This document shows, piece by piece, positions 15,261 to 24,031 of a DNA stretch of 43,459 bases. A program made the position numbers and the translations under genes. The stretch comes from an uncultured Clostridia bacterium (GTDB lineage Bacteria; Bacillota; Clostridia; Christensenellales; Borkfalkiaceae). Under the pieces are notes generated by a model that saw only the letters and a list, made by a program, of their open reading frames with translations, was not told the DNA's origin and ran no database searches. The stretch covers positions 1 through 43,459 of the forward strand of contig CALVLH010000012.1 in assembly GCA_944336975.1 (NCBI GenBank), written 5' to 3'. How positions within the stretch are numbered: the first letter of the stretch is position 1; each line of letters begins with the position of its first letter.

Positions 15261-16199
15261 TTATGCGATTTTGTTTCTCGGCGTACCTTCCAAAAAACAG
15301 CGCAGATTTTCTGCAACTTCTTCTGCGAGCCGTTGCCGCGTTTCCGTCGCGCCCCAGGCGATATGGGGCGTGATCAGACAGTTTTTTGCCCGAAAAACGG
15401 CGTCTGTCGGTTTGACGGGTTCGTTGACGGTACAGTCCAGCGCAGCGCCCGCGATCCGATCGCCGTTCAGTGCCGCGGCAAGAGCGTCTTCGTCGATCAG
15501 CCCGCCGCGCGCGGTATTGATGAGATAGGCGGTCGGCTTCATCAGAGCAAGCGAAGGCGCATCGACAAAATGTTTCGTCTGATCGGTAAGCGGCGCGTGC
15601 AGAGAGAGGAAATCCGATTCTCGAAACAGTTGTTCTTTGGAAACGGAAGGATAGGGGGGCGCGTCCGAACGCGTATGCACGATAACGCGCATTCCGAACG
15701 CTTCGGCGAGCTTTGCCGTCGCGCGGCCGATATTTCCCAGTCCGAATATGCCGAACGTTTTGGAAGCTACCTCTTCGGGATGATGACAAAATACGGAATA
15801 ATCTCTTTGCTGCCATTTTCCCGCACGGACGTCGGCTGCGTAGAGGTGCGTTTTGCCTGCAAGCATGAGGGCCAGGCAGAACGCATGTTGGCTCACCGCT
15901 TGCGTGGAATAGGCGGGTACGTTGCAGACGCAGACGCCGCGGCTTCGGCAGGCGTCGAGGTCGATCTGATTGTATCCCGTGGAGAAAGTGCCGATATAGC
16001 GCACGGAAGGACAGGCATCGAGAAACGCCGCGTCGACGCGGAAACGATTGACGAGAACGGCAAACGCGCCGCGGCATTCTTGCGCGGCGCGTGCGGGAGA
16101 ACAGCTCTCCTGATACTGCGTAGTTCCGATGCGATCCAAAGAAGAAAGGTCGAGCGCGCCGTCGGAAATGGTTTCAAAGTCAAGGACGACGATCTTCAC
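15261..16199 (-). CDS. D-2-hydroxyacid dehydrogenase family protein
   Basis: A 312-residue NAD(P)-dependent oxidoreductase of the D-isomer 2-hydroxyacid dehydrogenase family, which interconverts 2-oxo acids and D-2-hydroxy acids (glycerate, lactate, phosphoglycerate and others). The Rossmann motif is GIFGLGNIGRA. The catalytic arginine is in NTARGGLID, the glutamate in the DCTVNEP region and the histidine in TPHIAW. The substrate cannot be assigned; the layout is closest to glycerate dehydrogenase-like members. It starts 3 bases after the ktrA stop and is last in a ktrB-ktrA unit, an unusual partner for a K+ transporter. Confidence 0.88.
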   Translation of the reverse strand: MKIVVLDFETISDGALDLSSLDRIGTTQYQESCSPARAAQECRGAFAVLVNRFRVDAAFLDACPSVRYIGTFSTGYNQIDLDACRSRGVCVCNVPAYSTQAVSQHAFCLALMLAGKTHLYAADVRAGKWQQRDYSVFCHHPEEVASKTFGIFGLGNIGRATAKLAEAFGMRVIVHTRSDAPPYPSVSKEQLFRESDFLSLHAPLTDQTKHFVDAPSLALMKPTAYLINTARGGLIDEDALAAALNGDRIAGAALDCTVNEPVKPTDAVFRAKNCLITPHIAWGATETRQRLAEEVAENLRCFLEGTPRNKIA

Positions 16200-16202
16200 A
16201 GG

Positions 16203-16856
16203 TCATCCGATCTCCTTGCCAATTTTCCGAAGCGCGTCCCGCTTTCCGAACACGACGACGCTGTCGCCGGGCAAAAAGCGCGATTGCGGCGTAGGCGCTT
16301 CCACCTCCGCGCCGCGCTTGATCATGAGGACGTTGAGGGAATATTTGGCGCGCAGATCCATTTCTGCGAGCGTTGCCGACGGTTCATCGCCCGAGAAGGA
16401 GAGCGTTGCGACGACGTAATCTTTGCTGAGCTGATAAAATTCTTTCACCGAATCGTCGAGAAGTTTTTCGCTCAGATTGGCAACGGCGAGCTCCTGCGTA
16501 TTGACCGTTTCGTCGGCACCCAGCCGAAGTAAGATCTTTTTCGCGTAATCGTCCTCCGCGCGCACGGTCAGCTTTTTGACTCCTAGTTCTTTGAGCAGAA
16601 CGGTAATGAGGATGGCGGCGTCGAAATTGCGCCCGATCGCGATGATGACGTGATCGACGGAAGCCAAGTCAAGTTTTTTGAGCACTTCTTCCTTGGAACA
16701 GTCGCAACAGAACGCCTGCGGAATAAATTCCGCGACCAAGTTGACGCGTTCTTCGTTGATGTCGAGCGCGAGCACGTTGGCATTTTTGTCGGAAAGTTCG
16801 CGGCAGAGCTGCCTGCCGAACGTCCCGAGACCGATGACTGCAAAATCTTTTTTCAT
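16203..16856 (-). CDS. ktrA: Ktr potassium uptake regulatory subunit (RCK protein)
   Basis: A 217-residue cytoplasmic RCK protein that gates the KtrB channel. An N-terminal Rossmann domain (FAVIGLGTFGRQL, acidic LALDINEE after strand 2) is followed by a C-terminal RCK-C domain (LPGDSVVVFGKRD). A single RCK module distinguishes it from the double-module TrkA at 6027. The ATG at 16856 follows a GAGG ribosome site; an in-frame ATG at 16877 adds seven residues and is less likely. It lies 24 bases downstream of ktrB. Confidence 0.93.
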   Translation of the reverse strand: MKKDFAVIGLGTFGRQLCRELSDKNANVLALDINEERVNLVAEFIPQAFCCDCSKEEVLKKLDLASVDHVIIAIGRNFDAAILITVLLKELGVKKLTVRAEDDYAKKILLRLGADETVNTQELAVANLSEKLLDDSVKEFYQLSKDYVVATLSFSGDEPSATLAEMDLRAKYSLNVLMIKRGAEVEAPTPQSRFLPGDSVVVFGKRDALRKIGKEIG

Positions 16857-16880
16857 AATTACCTCGATGATTGGCAAATG

Positions 16881-18197
16881 TTATCCGATCAGGACTTCCG
16901 CTTTTACGTAGCGGATGGATTCGTCTTCGTTCCTGTTCCAGCGTTTACGGAAGATCATGAGCGCGGTGAGCAAACCGATCCTGCCCATGAACATGACGAA
17001 ACAGAGAATCGCCTTGCTCGCCGCCGTCAGAGAAGAGGTGATGCCCGCCGAAAGCCCAACCGTAGCGAACGCCGAAACGGTCTCCGTCGCGACGTGGATC
17101 GCGAGGAGATCGGGTTGAAGGGCGCAAATCACAGTTCCCGCCGTAAAGACCAGGATACTCGAAAGCAAAAAGATGAGGAGCGCACGGAAAACGGTCATCG
17201 GCTCAAAGCGGCGGTAAAACGCGGCGGGAGGCCTTCCCTTGACATATGCGACGAGCGCAACGAGGATGACGAACAGCGTCGTGCATTTGCTCCCGCCTCC
17301 CGTCGAAGCGGGCGCCGCGCCGACGAACATGAGAAAATTGGCAAGGAGCAGAGACGCGTTGTTCCATTCTCCCAGGTTTTGCGAGGCAAATCCGCAAGTC
17401 CTCGTCATAGCGCTCATGAAAAAGGCATTGAGCAGATCGATCTTTCCCCATTCGGAAAAGAAAAATCCCAATGTACCCAACAGCAGGAGTGCAGGGGTGA
17501 CGGTGAGCACGATTTTTGTGTGGACGCAAAATTTTTTCCAGCGGAGATTGGTGAACACGTCGTTGATGACGATAAATCCGAGCCCGCCGACGATGGTCAG
17601 CAAGGAGGTATTGACGAGGAGCAGGACATTGTCAGAATGGTCGATCAGGCTGTTTGCCCCGATAATGTCGAAGCCTGCGTTATTGAAAGCGGAAACGGCG
17701 TGGAAGGCGGAGACCGCCACCAATTCACCGCCCGAAAAATCGTCGCGGAAGGCGATGAGATTGATGAAAAATCCGATCGTTTCGGCAATCGCACTGATGA
17801 GGATAACGCGCACGATGAGCTTTTTCACGTCGAGATGCGGCGTCGAACCGAGTGTTTCCTGCACGAGGAACTTATCCGAAATGCCGAGTTTGAAGCCGAG
17901 CAGGGAAAAGACGAACATCGCGACGGTCACAAATCCGAGCCCGCCGAGCTGAATGAGCAGGCAGATGACGACTTTCCCGAAGGCGGTGAACGTCGTGGAG
18001 AGCACGACGGTGGAAAGTCCCGTGATGCAGACGGCGCTCGTGGAGACGAACAGCGCGTCGATAAAGCTGATGCCGTCCGTCGTCGCAAAGGGTAGACACA
18101 GCAGCCCGCACCCCGCCAGAATGAATCCCAAAAAACCGAGAAAGATATACAGGTATGGCGAGCGGGATTTGATTGTCCTTGCAAAATTTCGTTTCAT
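16881..18197 (-). CDS. ktrB: Ktr potassium channel subunit
   Basis: A 438-residue membrane protein of the TrkH/KtrB superfamily, of KtrB length. Four pore loops are visible: SAVCITGLS, AFNNAGFD, MTRTCGFAS and SAFATVGLSAG. The ATG at 18197 (MKRNFAR) begins about 25 bases after the predicted transcription start; an in-frame ATG at 18257 lies upstream of the promoter and is rejected. ktrA follows on the same transcript. Confidence 0.95.
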   Translation of the reverse strand: MKRNFARTIKSRSPYLYIFLGFLGFILAGCGLLCLPFATTDGISFIDALFVSTSAVCITGLSTVVLSTTFTAFGKVVICLLIQLGGLGFVTVAMFVFSLLGFKLGISDKFLVQETLGSTPHLDVKKLIVRVILISAIAETIGFFINLIAFRDDFSGGELVAVSAFHAVSAFNNAGFDIIGANSLIDHSDNVLLLVNTSLLTIVGGLGFIVINDVFTNLRWKKFCVHTKIVLTVTPALLLLGTLGFFFSEWGKIDLLNAFFMSAMTRTCGFASQNLGEWNNASLLLANFLMFVGAAPASTGGGSKCTTLFVILVALVAYVKGRPPAAFYRRFEPMTVFRALLIFLLSSILVFTAGTVICALQPDLLAIHVATETVSAFATVGLSAGITSSLTAASKAILCFVMFMGRIGLLTALMIFRKRWNRNEDESIRYVKAEVLIG

Positions 18198-18228
18198 GAT
18201 AAGACCGCAATCGTTGATATGCAAGCTG

Positions 18229-18257
18229 ATTATACACCAACGGAACAAAAAACGCAA
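18229..18257 (-). promoter_or_regulatory. ktrBA promoter
   Basis: On the minus strand, TTGCGT (18257-18252) and TATAAT (18234-18229) with a 17-base spacer; predicted start near 18222. Confidence 0.85.
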
Positions 18258-18260
18258 CTA

Positions 18261-18295
18261 AAAAAGGGGAAAAAGGAAAATTTTATCCTTTTCCC
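18261..18295 (-). terminator. Minus-strand terminator-like hairpin just upstream of the ktrB promoter
   Basis: GGGAAAAGGA / TCCTTTTTCCC stem with a one-base bulge, followed on the minus strand by CCCTTTTT. No minus-strand gene precedes it, so it may insulate ktrBA from antisense transcription. Confidence 0.5.
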
Positions 18296-18404
18296 TCGCG
18301 AAACGCTCTTTTCCGTTTTGTATTTCTGCGCCCGAATGTACAGGGTTTTCTCCGTACGGCGGTAAAAAATAATTTATAAAAAAATAAAATATTTGACTAC
18401 GCTA

Positions 18405-18433
18405 TTGACGAATGTCCGTTGCGTTGATATAAT
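18405..18433 (+). promoter_or_regulatory. Promoter of the GH51 gene
   Basis: TTGACG at 18405-18410 and TATAAT at 18428-18433, with a 17-base spacer. The AT-rich tract at 18366-18394 just upstream could act as an UP element. Confidence 0.88.
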
Positions 18434-18496
18434 ATAGGCAATCGGGTGTGCCGTCCCGCGCCCCGCACGGAGCGCAAAAGAGGCAAGGAGAAAATT

Positions 18497-21100
18497 ATGC
18501 TCAATTTTACGTTGGATGCCAAGAAAAGGGGAGTCGATGTTTCGGAACATCTTTACGGACTGTTTTTCGAGGACATCAACCAGTCCGCAGACGGCGGGCT
18601 GAATGCCGAAATGGTGGTGAACAATTCGTTCGAATACGAATATTTTTCGTATGACGATTTCAATGCCGAAAGTCCGGTCGACGCGCGTTCCCAGAAATGG
18701 TTTGCATGGGATATTTACGGTGCCGGCCCCAAAAAGATCTCGACGAAAGGGGGAATGAACGAAAATAACCCGTCTTATCTGCATCTGAGCGTCGGCGGGA
18801 TCTATCATGTGGAAAATCCCGGCTACTACACGCAGGGCGCGTACGACAACTACGGAATGCCCATCGAAAAGGGCGAGACCTATCATTTTTCCATGTTCGT
18901 GAAGCGCCTCGGCTTCAAGGGGACGGCAAAGGTGTTCGTCAAGGGCGCGCACGGCAGACATACGAGCATCGGCGAGATCAACATCCCGCAGGGCACGGAG
19001 GGGGACTGGATCAAAGTCAGCACCTCTATCGTCGCCGAAAAGGATACGATGGGACGCCTTTGCATCATCTTCGAAGGGAACGGTAAGATCGGCATCGATT
19101 ACGTTTCCCTGCTTCCTTCCAAGACGTGGGGCGATCCCCAGAAATACCGCAACGGTAAACTTTCGCCGAGAATGGTGGAAGTTCTCAAAGACTGCCATCC
19201 TTCCTTCTTCCGTTTCCCCGGCGGCTGCGTCGTGGAAGGAGACGTCGCCTTCCGTTATCAGTATCGTTGGAGAAATACCGTCGGTCCGCTCGAACAGCGC
19301 AAACAGGTCCCCAACGTCTGGCGTTACATGCAATCTTACGGCGTGGGCTTCTATGAATACTTCGCTCTCTGCGAAGATCTGCACATGAGTCCTCTGCCCG
19401 TGCTCCATTGCGGTCTTCTTTGCCAGATCAGAATGGGAGAACAGAGAAAAACGGGGTATCAGCGCATCATTCCCGGCACGCCGGAGTTCCAGTCCGAAGT
19501 CATCGACAATGTCGCGGATCTGCTCTACTTTGCCAAAGGCGACATCGCTTCTCCCGACAAAAACGAGTCGTATTGGGCAAAAGTCCGTTCGGATATGGGA
19601 CATCCCGAGCCGTTCGAACTCAAATTCGTCGGGATCGGCAACGAGAACTGGGGGTACGAATATTTCGACAATTTCGCGGCATGCCTGCTCGGGCTCCGTC
19701 AGTATATGTATAACGGCAGAGTGACCGACCTTCTGAAAAAGTTCGACATCACGGTCGTCACCACCTGCGGCGTAGACATCCGTCCTTCGGACAGCAACGA
19801 TTCGTGGAAGGTCATTAACGACAGATACCGCGACATGATCGTGGACGAGCACGTTTACAATTCCTATCAGTGGTTCATCGACAACTCCAAACGCTATGAC
19901 TGCTACGACAGGACGGGAGCAAAGGTGTTCATGGGCGAATATGCGATGCACACGATGTCGGATGGCAGAGGGCGCCTGAACGGGGACAACAACCTTCGTT
20001 CCGCGCTTGCGGAAGCGGCGTTCCTCACCGGCTGCGAACGCAATTCGGACGTGGTGAAGATGACCTGCTATGCGCCGCTGTTCGCTTCTACAATGAATTA
20101 TCGCTGGACGCCCGATATGATCTGGTTCAATGCGCGCGACATCATGCTCACGCCCAACTATTACGTTCAGCAGATGTTTGCGGCGAATACGGGCAAATAT
20201 ACGCTCACGGACGTTGCGCCCGTCGACGACGACAACGCGGGCGGGCTCCTCATCGGCGGACACAGGACCGCGAGCGCGGTCTCGTCCGTAACGGTCCGTT
20301 CGCTGAGCACGGGCGAGGTGCTTTACAGTCATAACTTCAAGGACGGAATGGGCGGATGGAAAGTCTATCCGAACTGTCGCGGCGGCGTGATCGAGAACGG
20401 AGAACTCATCATCGAGGAAAGCGACGCGTTCAACGGCTTCTATTACGACGGTGGAAAATTCACCGATTGCGAAGTGGAGATCTCCTTCCGCAGGATCGGC
20501 GGCGAACAGAGTTTCATCGCGGGCGTCGGCGTCAGCGACATCAGAGACGCGGGCACGATGGACTGCGCGGGCTTCTCGATCTGCTGTCAGTACGGGAAAA
20601 ATCACAAGGGCTACGACGTTTCCTTCGACAAGCGCGTCGACTTCATGCGGACCGTCTGCGAGATGATGGGCAACCATAAGTTTCTCGGATACAGTCCCGA
20701 AGGGAACAAGATGAAGCTCGTCTATACGAAAAAGACGTTTACCGCATCCATCTTCAAGGACGGCGAATGGCACGAAGTGCTGTTCAAGAACATCTGGAAG
20801 GTGAACGAGCGCGTATTCCAGAGCACGACCGTGGGCGAGGACGGGAAGATCTATCTCAAAGTCGTCAACGTGTCGGGCAAAGACGAAGAGCTGAACGCGA
20901 AGATCGTCAATTTCGGTAAAAAGAAAAAGGCAAAAGTCACGACGCTCTGGCACGAGGACGTCACGGTCATCAACGAGATCGGCGTTAAGAAGGGCAAAGT
21001 GCATAACATCGAGCCTGTTTGCAGCGAGATCGCGCTCAAAGACAACGTGCTTTCCGCGACAGTCAGAAACAACAGCGTGACGGTTTTCGTCATCGAATAA
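18497..21100 (+). CDS. Alpha-L-arabinofuranosidase, GH51 family
   Basis: An 867-residue cytosolic glycosidase releasing terminal arabinofuranose from arabino-oligosaccharides. The family opening GLFFEDINQSADGG is present, as is FRFPGGCVVEG. The acid/base is E383 in GIGNENWGYEYF and the nucleophile E481 in VFMGEYAMHT. About residues 610-760 look like an inserted jelly-roll/concanavalin-like module (HNFKDGMGGWKVYPN and following), explaining a length well above the usual 500 or so. No signal peptide. The ATG at 18497 follows AAGGAG. It has its own promoter and is not next to a sugar transporter in this window. Confidence 0.93.
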   Translation: MLNFTLDAKKRGVDVSEHLYGLFFEDINQSADGGLNAEMVVNNSFEYEYFSYDDFNAESPVDARSQKWFAWDIYGAGPKKISTKGGMNENNPSYLHLSVGGIYHVENPGYYTQGAYDNYGMPIEKGETYHFSMFVKRLGFKGTAKVFVKGAHGRHTSIGEINIPQGTEGDWIKVSTSIVAEKDTMGRLCIIFEGNGKIGIDYVSLLPSKTWGDPQKYRNGKLSPRMVEVLKDCHPSFFRFPGGCVVEGDVAFRYQYRWRNTVGPLEQRKQVPNVWRYMQSYGVGFYEYFALCEDLHMSPLPVLHCGLLCQIRMGEQRKTGYQRIIPGTPEFQSEVIDNVADLLYFAKGDIASPDKNESYWAKVRSDMGHPEPFELKFVGIGNENWGYEYFDNFAACLLGLRQYMYNGRVTDLLKKFDITVVTTCGVDIRPSDSNDSWKVINDRYRDMIVDEHVYNSYQWFIDNSKRYDCYDRTGAKVFMGEYAMHTMSDGRGRLNGDNNLRSALAEAAFLTGCERNSDVVKMTCYAPLFASTMNYRWTPDMIWFNARDIMLTPNYYVQQMFAANTGKYTLTDVAPVDDDNAGGLLIGGHRTASAVSSVTVRSLSTGEVLYSHNFKDGMGGWKVYPNCRGGVIENGELIIEESDAFNGFYYDGGKFTDCEVEISFRRIGGEQSFIAGVGVSDIRDAGTMDCAGFSICCQYGKNHKGYDVSFDKRVDFMRTVCEMMGNHKFLGYSPEGNKMKLVYTKKTFTASIFKDGEWHEVLFKNIWKVNERVFQSTTVGEDGKIYLKVVNVSGKDEELNAKIVNFGKKKKAKVTTLWHEDVTVINEIGVKKGKVHNIEPVCSEIALKDNVLSATVRNNSVTVFVIE

Positions 21101-21104
21101 AGGA

Positions 21105-21146
21105 GCGGCGGCGCTTTGTCTTCGGCATGACGCCGCCCTTATTTTC
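21105..21146 (+). terminator. Probable terminator of the GH51 gene
   Basis: GGCGGCG at 21107-21113 pairs with CGCCGCC at 21131-21137, followed by CTTATTTT. The loop is 17 bases and the T-run interrupted, so strength is moderate. Confidence 0.6.
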
Positions 21147-21180
21147 TGTGCCGTCGGGAGCAAAACGAGGGGGAAGAACC

Positions 21181-21948
21181 ATGCAGGAAGAATCGCTGAT
21201 TCCGAAAAAACTGAAAGAGATCTATGACGCCTGTCCGTATCCCGACAGCCCGCAGGAGGGGCTCGGGAAGCAGTTGAAAGATTATGCGGTCTATGTCGGG
21301 GAATTCCGGGACGGAAAAATGCACGGGCAGGGAAAGCTGACCTATCACAACGGCGGGGAATACGTCGGAGAATTTTGCGACGGCAAAATGAGCGGCGCGG
21401 GCAGAGAACACTTTTCCAACGGCAATTATTTCAAGGGGCAATATTCCGACGGCGCTCCCGTCGAGGGCACGATCTTTTTCTTTGACGGGATCGTCTATCA
21501 CGGGAAAGTCAATTATCAGCCCGCGCCCTCCGGCGAAGGAGAAATGCTCTTTCCGAACGGGATAAGGAAGATCGCGGTCGGATTTAAGCGGTACGACGGC
21601 GGCACGTCGCTCACCGACGCCGACGCTATGCGGTACGTCGGCAAATTTGCCTTGAACAGCTATGACGGATACGGCGAGCTGACCTTTCGGGACGGCTGCG
21701 TTTACCGCGGGAATTTCCACGTCGGGAACATTCACGGCTGCGGCGTATTTTTCTTTGCGGACGGCAGAAAATATGCGGGAGAATTTTATTACGGGAAGCG
21801 GCACGGGAACGGGAAAGAGACATATCCCGACGGCTCGTATTACGAAGGAGAATTCCGCGACGACGTGCGGGAGGGATACGGCGTCCTGCGGCTGCCCGAC
21901 GGCAGCGTCCGCGAAGGTCTGTTCCGCGGCGGGGAGTTTGTCGGCTGA
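21181..21948 (+). CDS. MORN-repeat protein
   Basis: A 255-residue protein made of about eight to nine MORN repeats (pattern YxGEFxxGxxHGxGxxxY), for example YVGEFRDGKMHGQGKLTY, YRGNFHVGNIHGCGVFFF and YAGEFYYGKRHGNGKETY. There is no signal peptide or catalytic domain. Repeats 3-5 are irregular. The ATG at 21181 has a GAGGGGGAAG ribosome site; the frame is open further upstream, but that part overlaps the GH51 terminator. In bacteria MORN arrays are scaffolds of mostly unknown role, sometimes fused to other domains. A terminator separates it from the spoIIIA operon, so no functional link is shown. Confidence 0.88.
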   Translation: MQEESLIPKKLKEIYDACPYPDSPQEGLGKQLKDYAVYVGEFRDGKMHGQGKLTYHNGGEYVGEFCDGKMSGAGREHFSNGNYFKGQYSDGAPVEGTIFFFDGIVYHGKVNYQPAPSGEGEMLFPNGIRKIAVGFKRYDGGTSLTDADAMRYVGKFALNSYDGYGELTFRDGCVYRGNFHVGNIHGCGVFFFADGRKYAGEFYYGKRHGNGKETYPDGSYYEGEFRDDVREGYGVLRLPDGSVREGLFRGGEFVG

Positions 21949-22062
21949 ACACTTCGGCAGCCTGTTCCCGCGCGGACGGTTCGGCTGCCTGCGGGTCAGC
22001 TCATTCGGTTCCCTGTCAATCGGCAGGAAAATGGAATACAGACGGGGGATCCCGTCTTTCAC

Positions 22063-22092
22063 AACTTCGCCCGTTGCGGCGGAGTTTTTTCT
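22063..22092 (+). terminator. Terminator between the MORN gene and spoIIIAA
   Basis: AACTTCGCC / GGCGGAGTT stem (one G-U pair), six-base loop, then TTTTTTCTTT. It ends about 50 bases before spoIIIAA. Confidence 0.82.
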
Positions 22093-22104
22093 TTGTCCGC
22101 ATTT

Positions 22105-22134
22105 CATAATTTTTGCGCTCGGGCAGTATATTAT
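22105..22134 (+). promoter_or_regulatory. Possible spoIIIA operon promoter (sigma-E-like)
   Basis: CATAAT at 22105-22110 and TATATTAT at 22127-22134, 16 bases apart. In Bacillus this operon is read by sigma-E, whose -35 element is CATATT-like. The -10 match to CATACAnT is poor. The spacing to the ATG at 22141 would leave a very short leader with no ribosome site. Confidence 0.35.
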
Positions 22135-22140
22135 AACACT

Positions 22141-22974
22141 ATGCTCGATTTCCTCCCCGAGCGCATTGCGGAAGCGGTGCGTCATCTCAATCGGAACAGA
22201 CTGTACGAACTGCGCGTCCGCGCGGACAAACCTCTGCGCGCGAACGTGGGCGGCGACTTTCGCTTTTTAGGCGCAACGGGACCGTGCGGAGAGGAGGACG
22301 CGCTTTTCCCTACTCAGGAAGAGGTAGACGATCTTGTCTTTGCGGCGTGCGGCTATTCGGTCTATTCGGCGGAAAATCAGCTCAGGCAGGGTTTCGTGAC
22401 GGGGAAGAACGGAGAACGCGTAGGGATCGCGGGGACCTACGTCTACGAAGGCGGCAGAGTGCTCGCGGTCCGCGCCGTCACATCCGTTTGCGTGCGCATC
22501 CCGCACGCGGTAACGGGGTGCGCGGAACAGATCTATGCCCGATGTTGCGAGGGAAGACGTTCCGTGCTCCTGATGTCGCCGCCGGGCGGAGGGAAAACGA
22601 CGCTTTTGCGCGACCTTTCGCGGCTCGCGTGCGAACGGGAAGGTCTCAACGTGCTCGTGAGCGACGAGCGCGGAGAACTTTCCGCAGGGGATACGGGCAA
22701 GGGGAGCGACGTCATCCGTTTTGCAGATAAACTCACCGCTTTTACCGCCGGTATCCGCGCGATGCGTCCCGATCTTATTGTCACCGACGAATTGCTGCCC
22801 GAGGACTATCCCGCCGTGCAACGGGCGATCCGCGGCGGCGTCAGAGTATTCGCGTCCGCGCATCTGACCGACGTGAGATATGTGCCCGAAAAGCTCTTCG
22901 ATCGTTATGTTCTGCTTTCGGGAGTGGGCAAGATCGCCGCGGTCTTCGACGCGGAGGGGAATCATGTGGATTAA
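22141..22974 (+). CDS. spoIIIAA: Stage III sporulation protein AA (ATPase)
   Basis: A 277-residue AAA+/secretion-type ATPase that powers the SpoIIIA-SpoIIQ channel during engulfment, acting in the mother cell. Walker A is SPPGGGKTTLL (about residues 146-156); a Walker B-like segment is RPDLIVTDELL. The family N-terminal segment FLPERIAEAV is present. The ATG at 22141 was chosen because this motif starts right after it; an upstream in-frame ATG at 22093 sits over the terminator. spoIIIAB starts 11 bases before its stop. Confidence 0.95.
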   Translation: MLDFLPERIAEAVRHLNRNRLYELRVRADKPLRANVGGDFRFLGATGPCGEEDALFPTQEEVDDLVFAACGYSVYSAENQLRQGFVTGKNGERVGIAGTYVYEGGRVLAVRAVTSVCVRIPHAVTGCAEQIYARCCEGRRSVLLMSPPGGGKTTLLRDLSRLACEREGLNVLVSDERGELSAGDTGKGSDVIRFADKLTAFTAGIRAMRPDLIVTDELLPEDYPAVQRAIRGGVRVFASAHLTDVRYVPEKLFDRYVLLSGVGKIAAVFDAEGNHVD

Positions 22975-23431
22975 ATTCGCGCTTTGCGCGTTGATCGTGG
23001 CGTTTTCCGTGGCGGTCGGCGCGTTTGCCTCGGGGAAATACCGCGCACGGAAGAAGCTGTATGCGCAGTTTTGCGCCTTCAATGAGCTTTATCTCACCGA
23101 ACTCAAATACATGCGGCGCCCGATCGGGGAATTTTTTGCCGCTTATGCATACGAAGGGGATTTTAAGGAGATCGTCGCGGCGGCGATGCGCCGCGAGCCG
23201 ACGACGGTGAAAACGGAATATCTCACGCAGGAGGAACGCGGCTGTCTCGACGACTATTTTTCCATGCTCGGGCGGGGCGACGCGCAGTCGCAGAACGCCT
23301 ATTTTTCCGCGCAGAAGGAATATCTCGCGGCAAAAAAGGGGGAGAGCGAACGCGAAGCGAAGGAGCGCGCGGAGTTATACCTCAAACTCGGTTTGCTCGC
23401 GGGGCTGGCGCTCGTCATCCTCATCGTCTGA
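22964..23431 (+). CDS. spoIIIAB: Stage III sporulation protein AB
   Basis: A 155-residue protein with an N-terminal and a C-terminal membrane helix (residues about 3-22 and 140-155) and a charged helical middle resembling GspF-like secretion components. The ATG at 22964 overlaps the end of spoIIIAA, giving translational coupling. It is the expected second gene of the operon. Confidence 0.93.
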   Translation: MWIKFALCALIVAFSVAVGAFASGKYRARKKLYAQFCAFNELYLTELKYMRRPIGEFFAAYAYEGDFKEIVAAAMRREPTTVKTEYLTQEERGCLDDYFSMLGRGDAQSQNAYFSAQKEYLAAKKGESEREAKERAELYLKLGLLAGLALVILIV

Positions 23432-23438
23432 CAAATCT

Positions 23439-23636
23439 ATGGAAATTTCTATCATCTTCAAATTGGCGGCGATCGGCATCATCGTCACCGTCGTGTGTCA
23501 GGTGCTCAAAAAATCTGACCGAGACGACATCGCGACCGTAGTCTCGCTCGTCGGGCTCGTGCTCGTCCTGACCGTCATGGTGACGATGGTCGGCGATCTC
23601 TTTGAAACGGTGAAAGCCATTTTCGACCTTTACTGA
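23439..23636 (+). CDS. spoIIIAC: Stage III sporulation protein AC
   Basis: A 65-residue membrane protein with two helices (about residues 7-22 and 35-57) around the conserved KKSDRDDIA loop. Length and loop match SpoIIIAC. It starts 7 bases after spoIIIAB and ends 1 base before spoIIIAD. Confidence 0.95.
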   Translation: MEISIIFKLAAIGIIVTVVCQVLKKSDRDDIATVVSLVGLVLVLTVMVTMVGDLFETVKAIFDLY

Positions 23637-23637
23637 C

Positions 23638-24030
23638 ATGGCGGTATTTCAGCTCGTCGGCATCGCTTTCGTCACCGCGATCGCCGCCCTCATCCTCAAA
23701 AGCGCGCGCCCCGAACTCGCCTTCGCCGTCACCGTCGCGGGGAGCGTCATCCTCCTGCTGTTTGCCTTCGAACTATTCGGCGACAGCCTTTCCGTCTTCG
23801 GCGAGATCGCGGAAACGACGGGGATCAAAACTTCTTTCGTCAAAATATTGCTCAAAATGCTCGGGATCGGCTATCTCGTGGAGTTCAGCGCGGGGATCTT
23901 AAAAGATTTCGGGCAAAATTCTCTCGCGGACAAGCTGGTCTTTTGCGGAAAAGCGGTCATTCTGGTGCTCGCCGTACCCATCCTCGAAAGCGTGCTCAGC
24001 TTTATCCGTCAGCTTTTGGAGTTATTGTGA
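23638..24030 (+). CDS. spoIIIAD: Stage III sporulation protein AD
   Basis: A 130-residue polytopic membrane protein with about four helices. The opening FQLVGIAFVTAIAALILKSARPE and the middle KMLGIGYLVEFSAGILKDFGQ match SpoIIIAD. One base separates it from each neighbour. Confidence 0.95.
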   Translation: MAVFQLVGIAFVTAIAALILKSARPELAFAVTVAGSVILLLFAFELFGDSLSVFGEIAETTGIKTSFVKILLKMLGIGYLVEFSAGILKDFGQNSLADKLVFCGKAVILVLAVPILESVLSFIRQLLELL

Positions 24031-24031
24031 A

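Noticed and set aside
15183-16532. Long plus-strand ORF of about 449 codons
   Set aside because: It is antisense to the dehydrogenase and ktrA, with arginine- and cysteine-rich low-quality sequence and no ribosome site. The minus-strand genes carry clear family motifs.
16650-18095. Plus-strand ORF of 481 codons opposite ktrA/ktrB
   Set aside because: Its composition is dominated by Arg, Glu and Asp from antisense reading of a membrane-protein gene; no promoter or ribosome site.
18374-21163. Minus-strand ORF of 929 codons opposite the GH51 gene
   Set aside because: The opposite strand has the full GH51 motif set, promoter and ribosome site; this frame is a codon-bias shadow.
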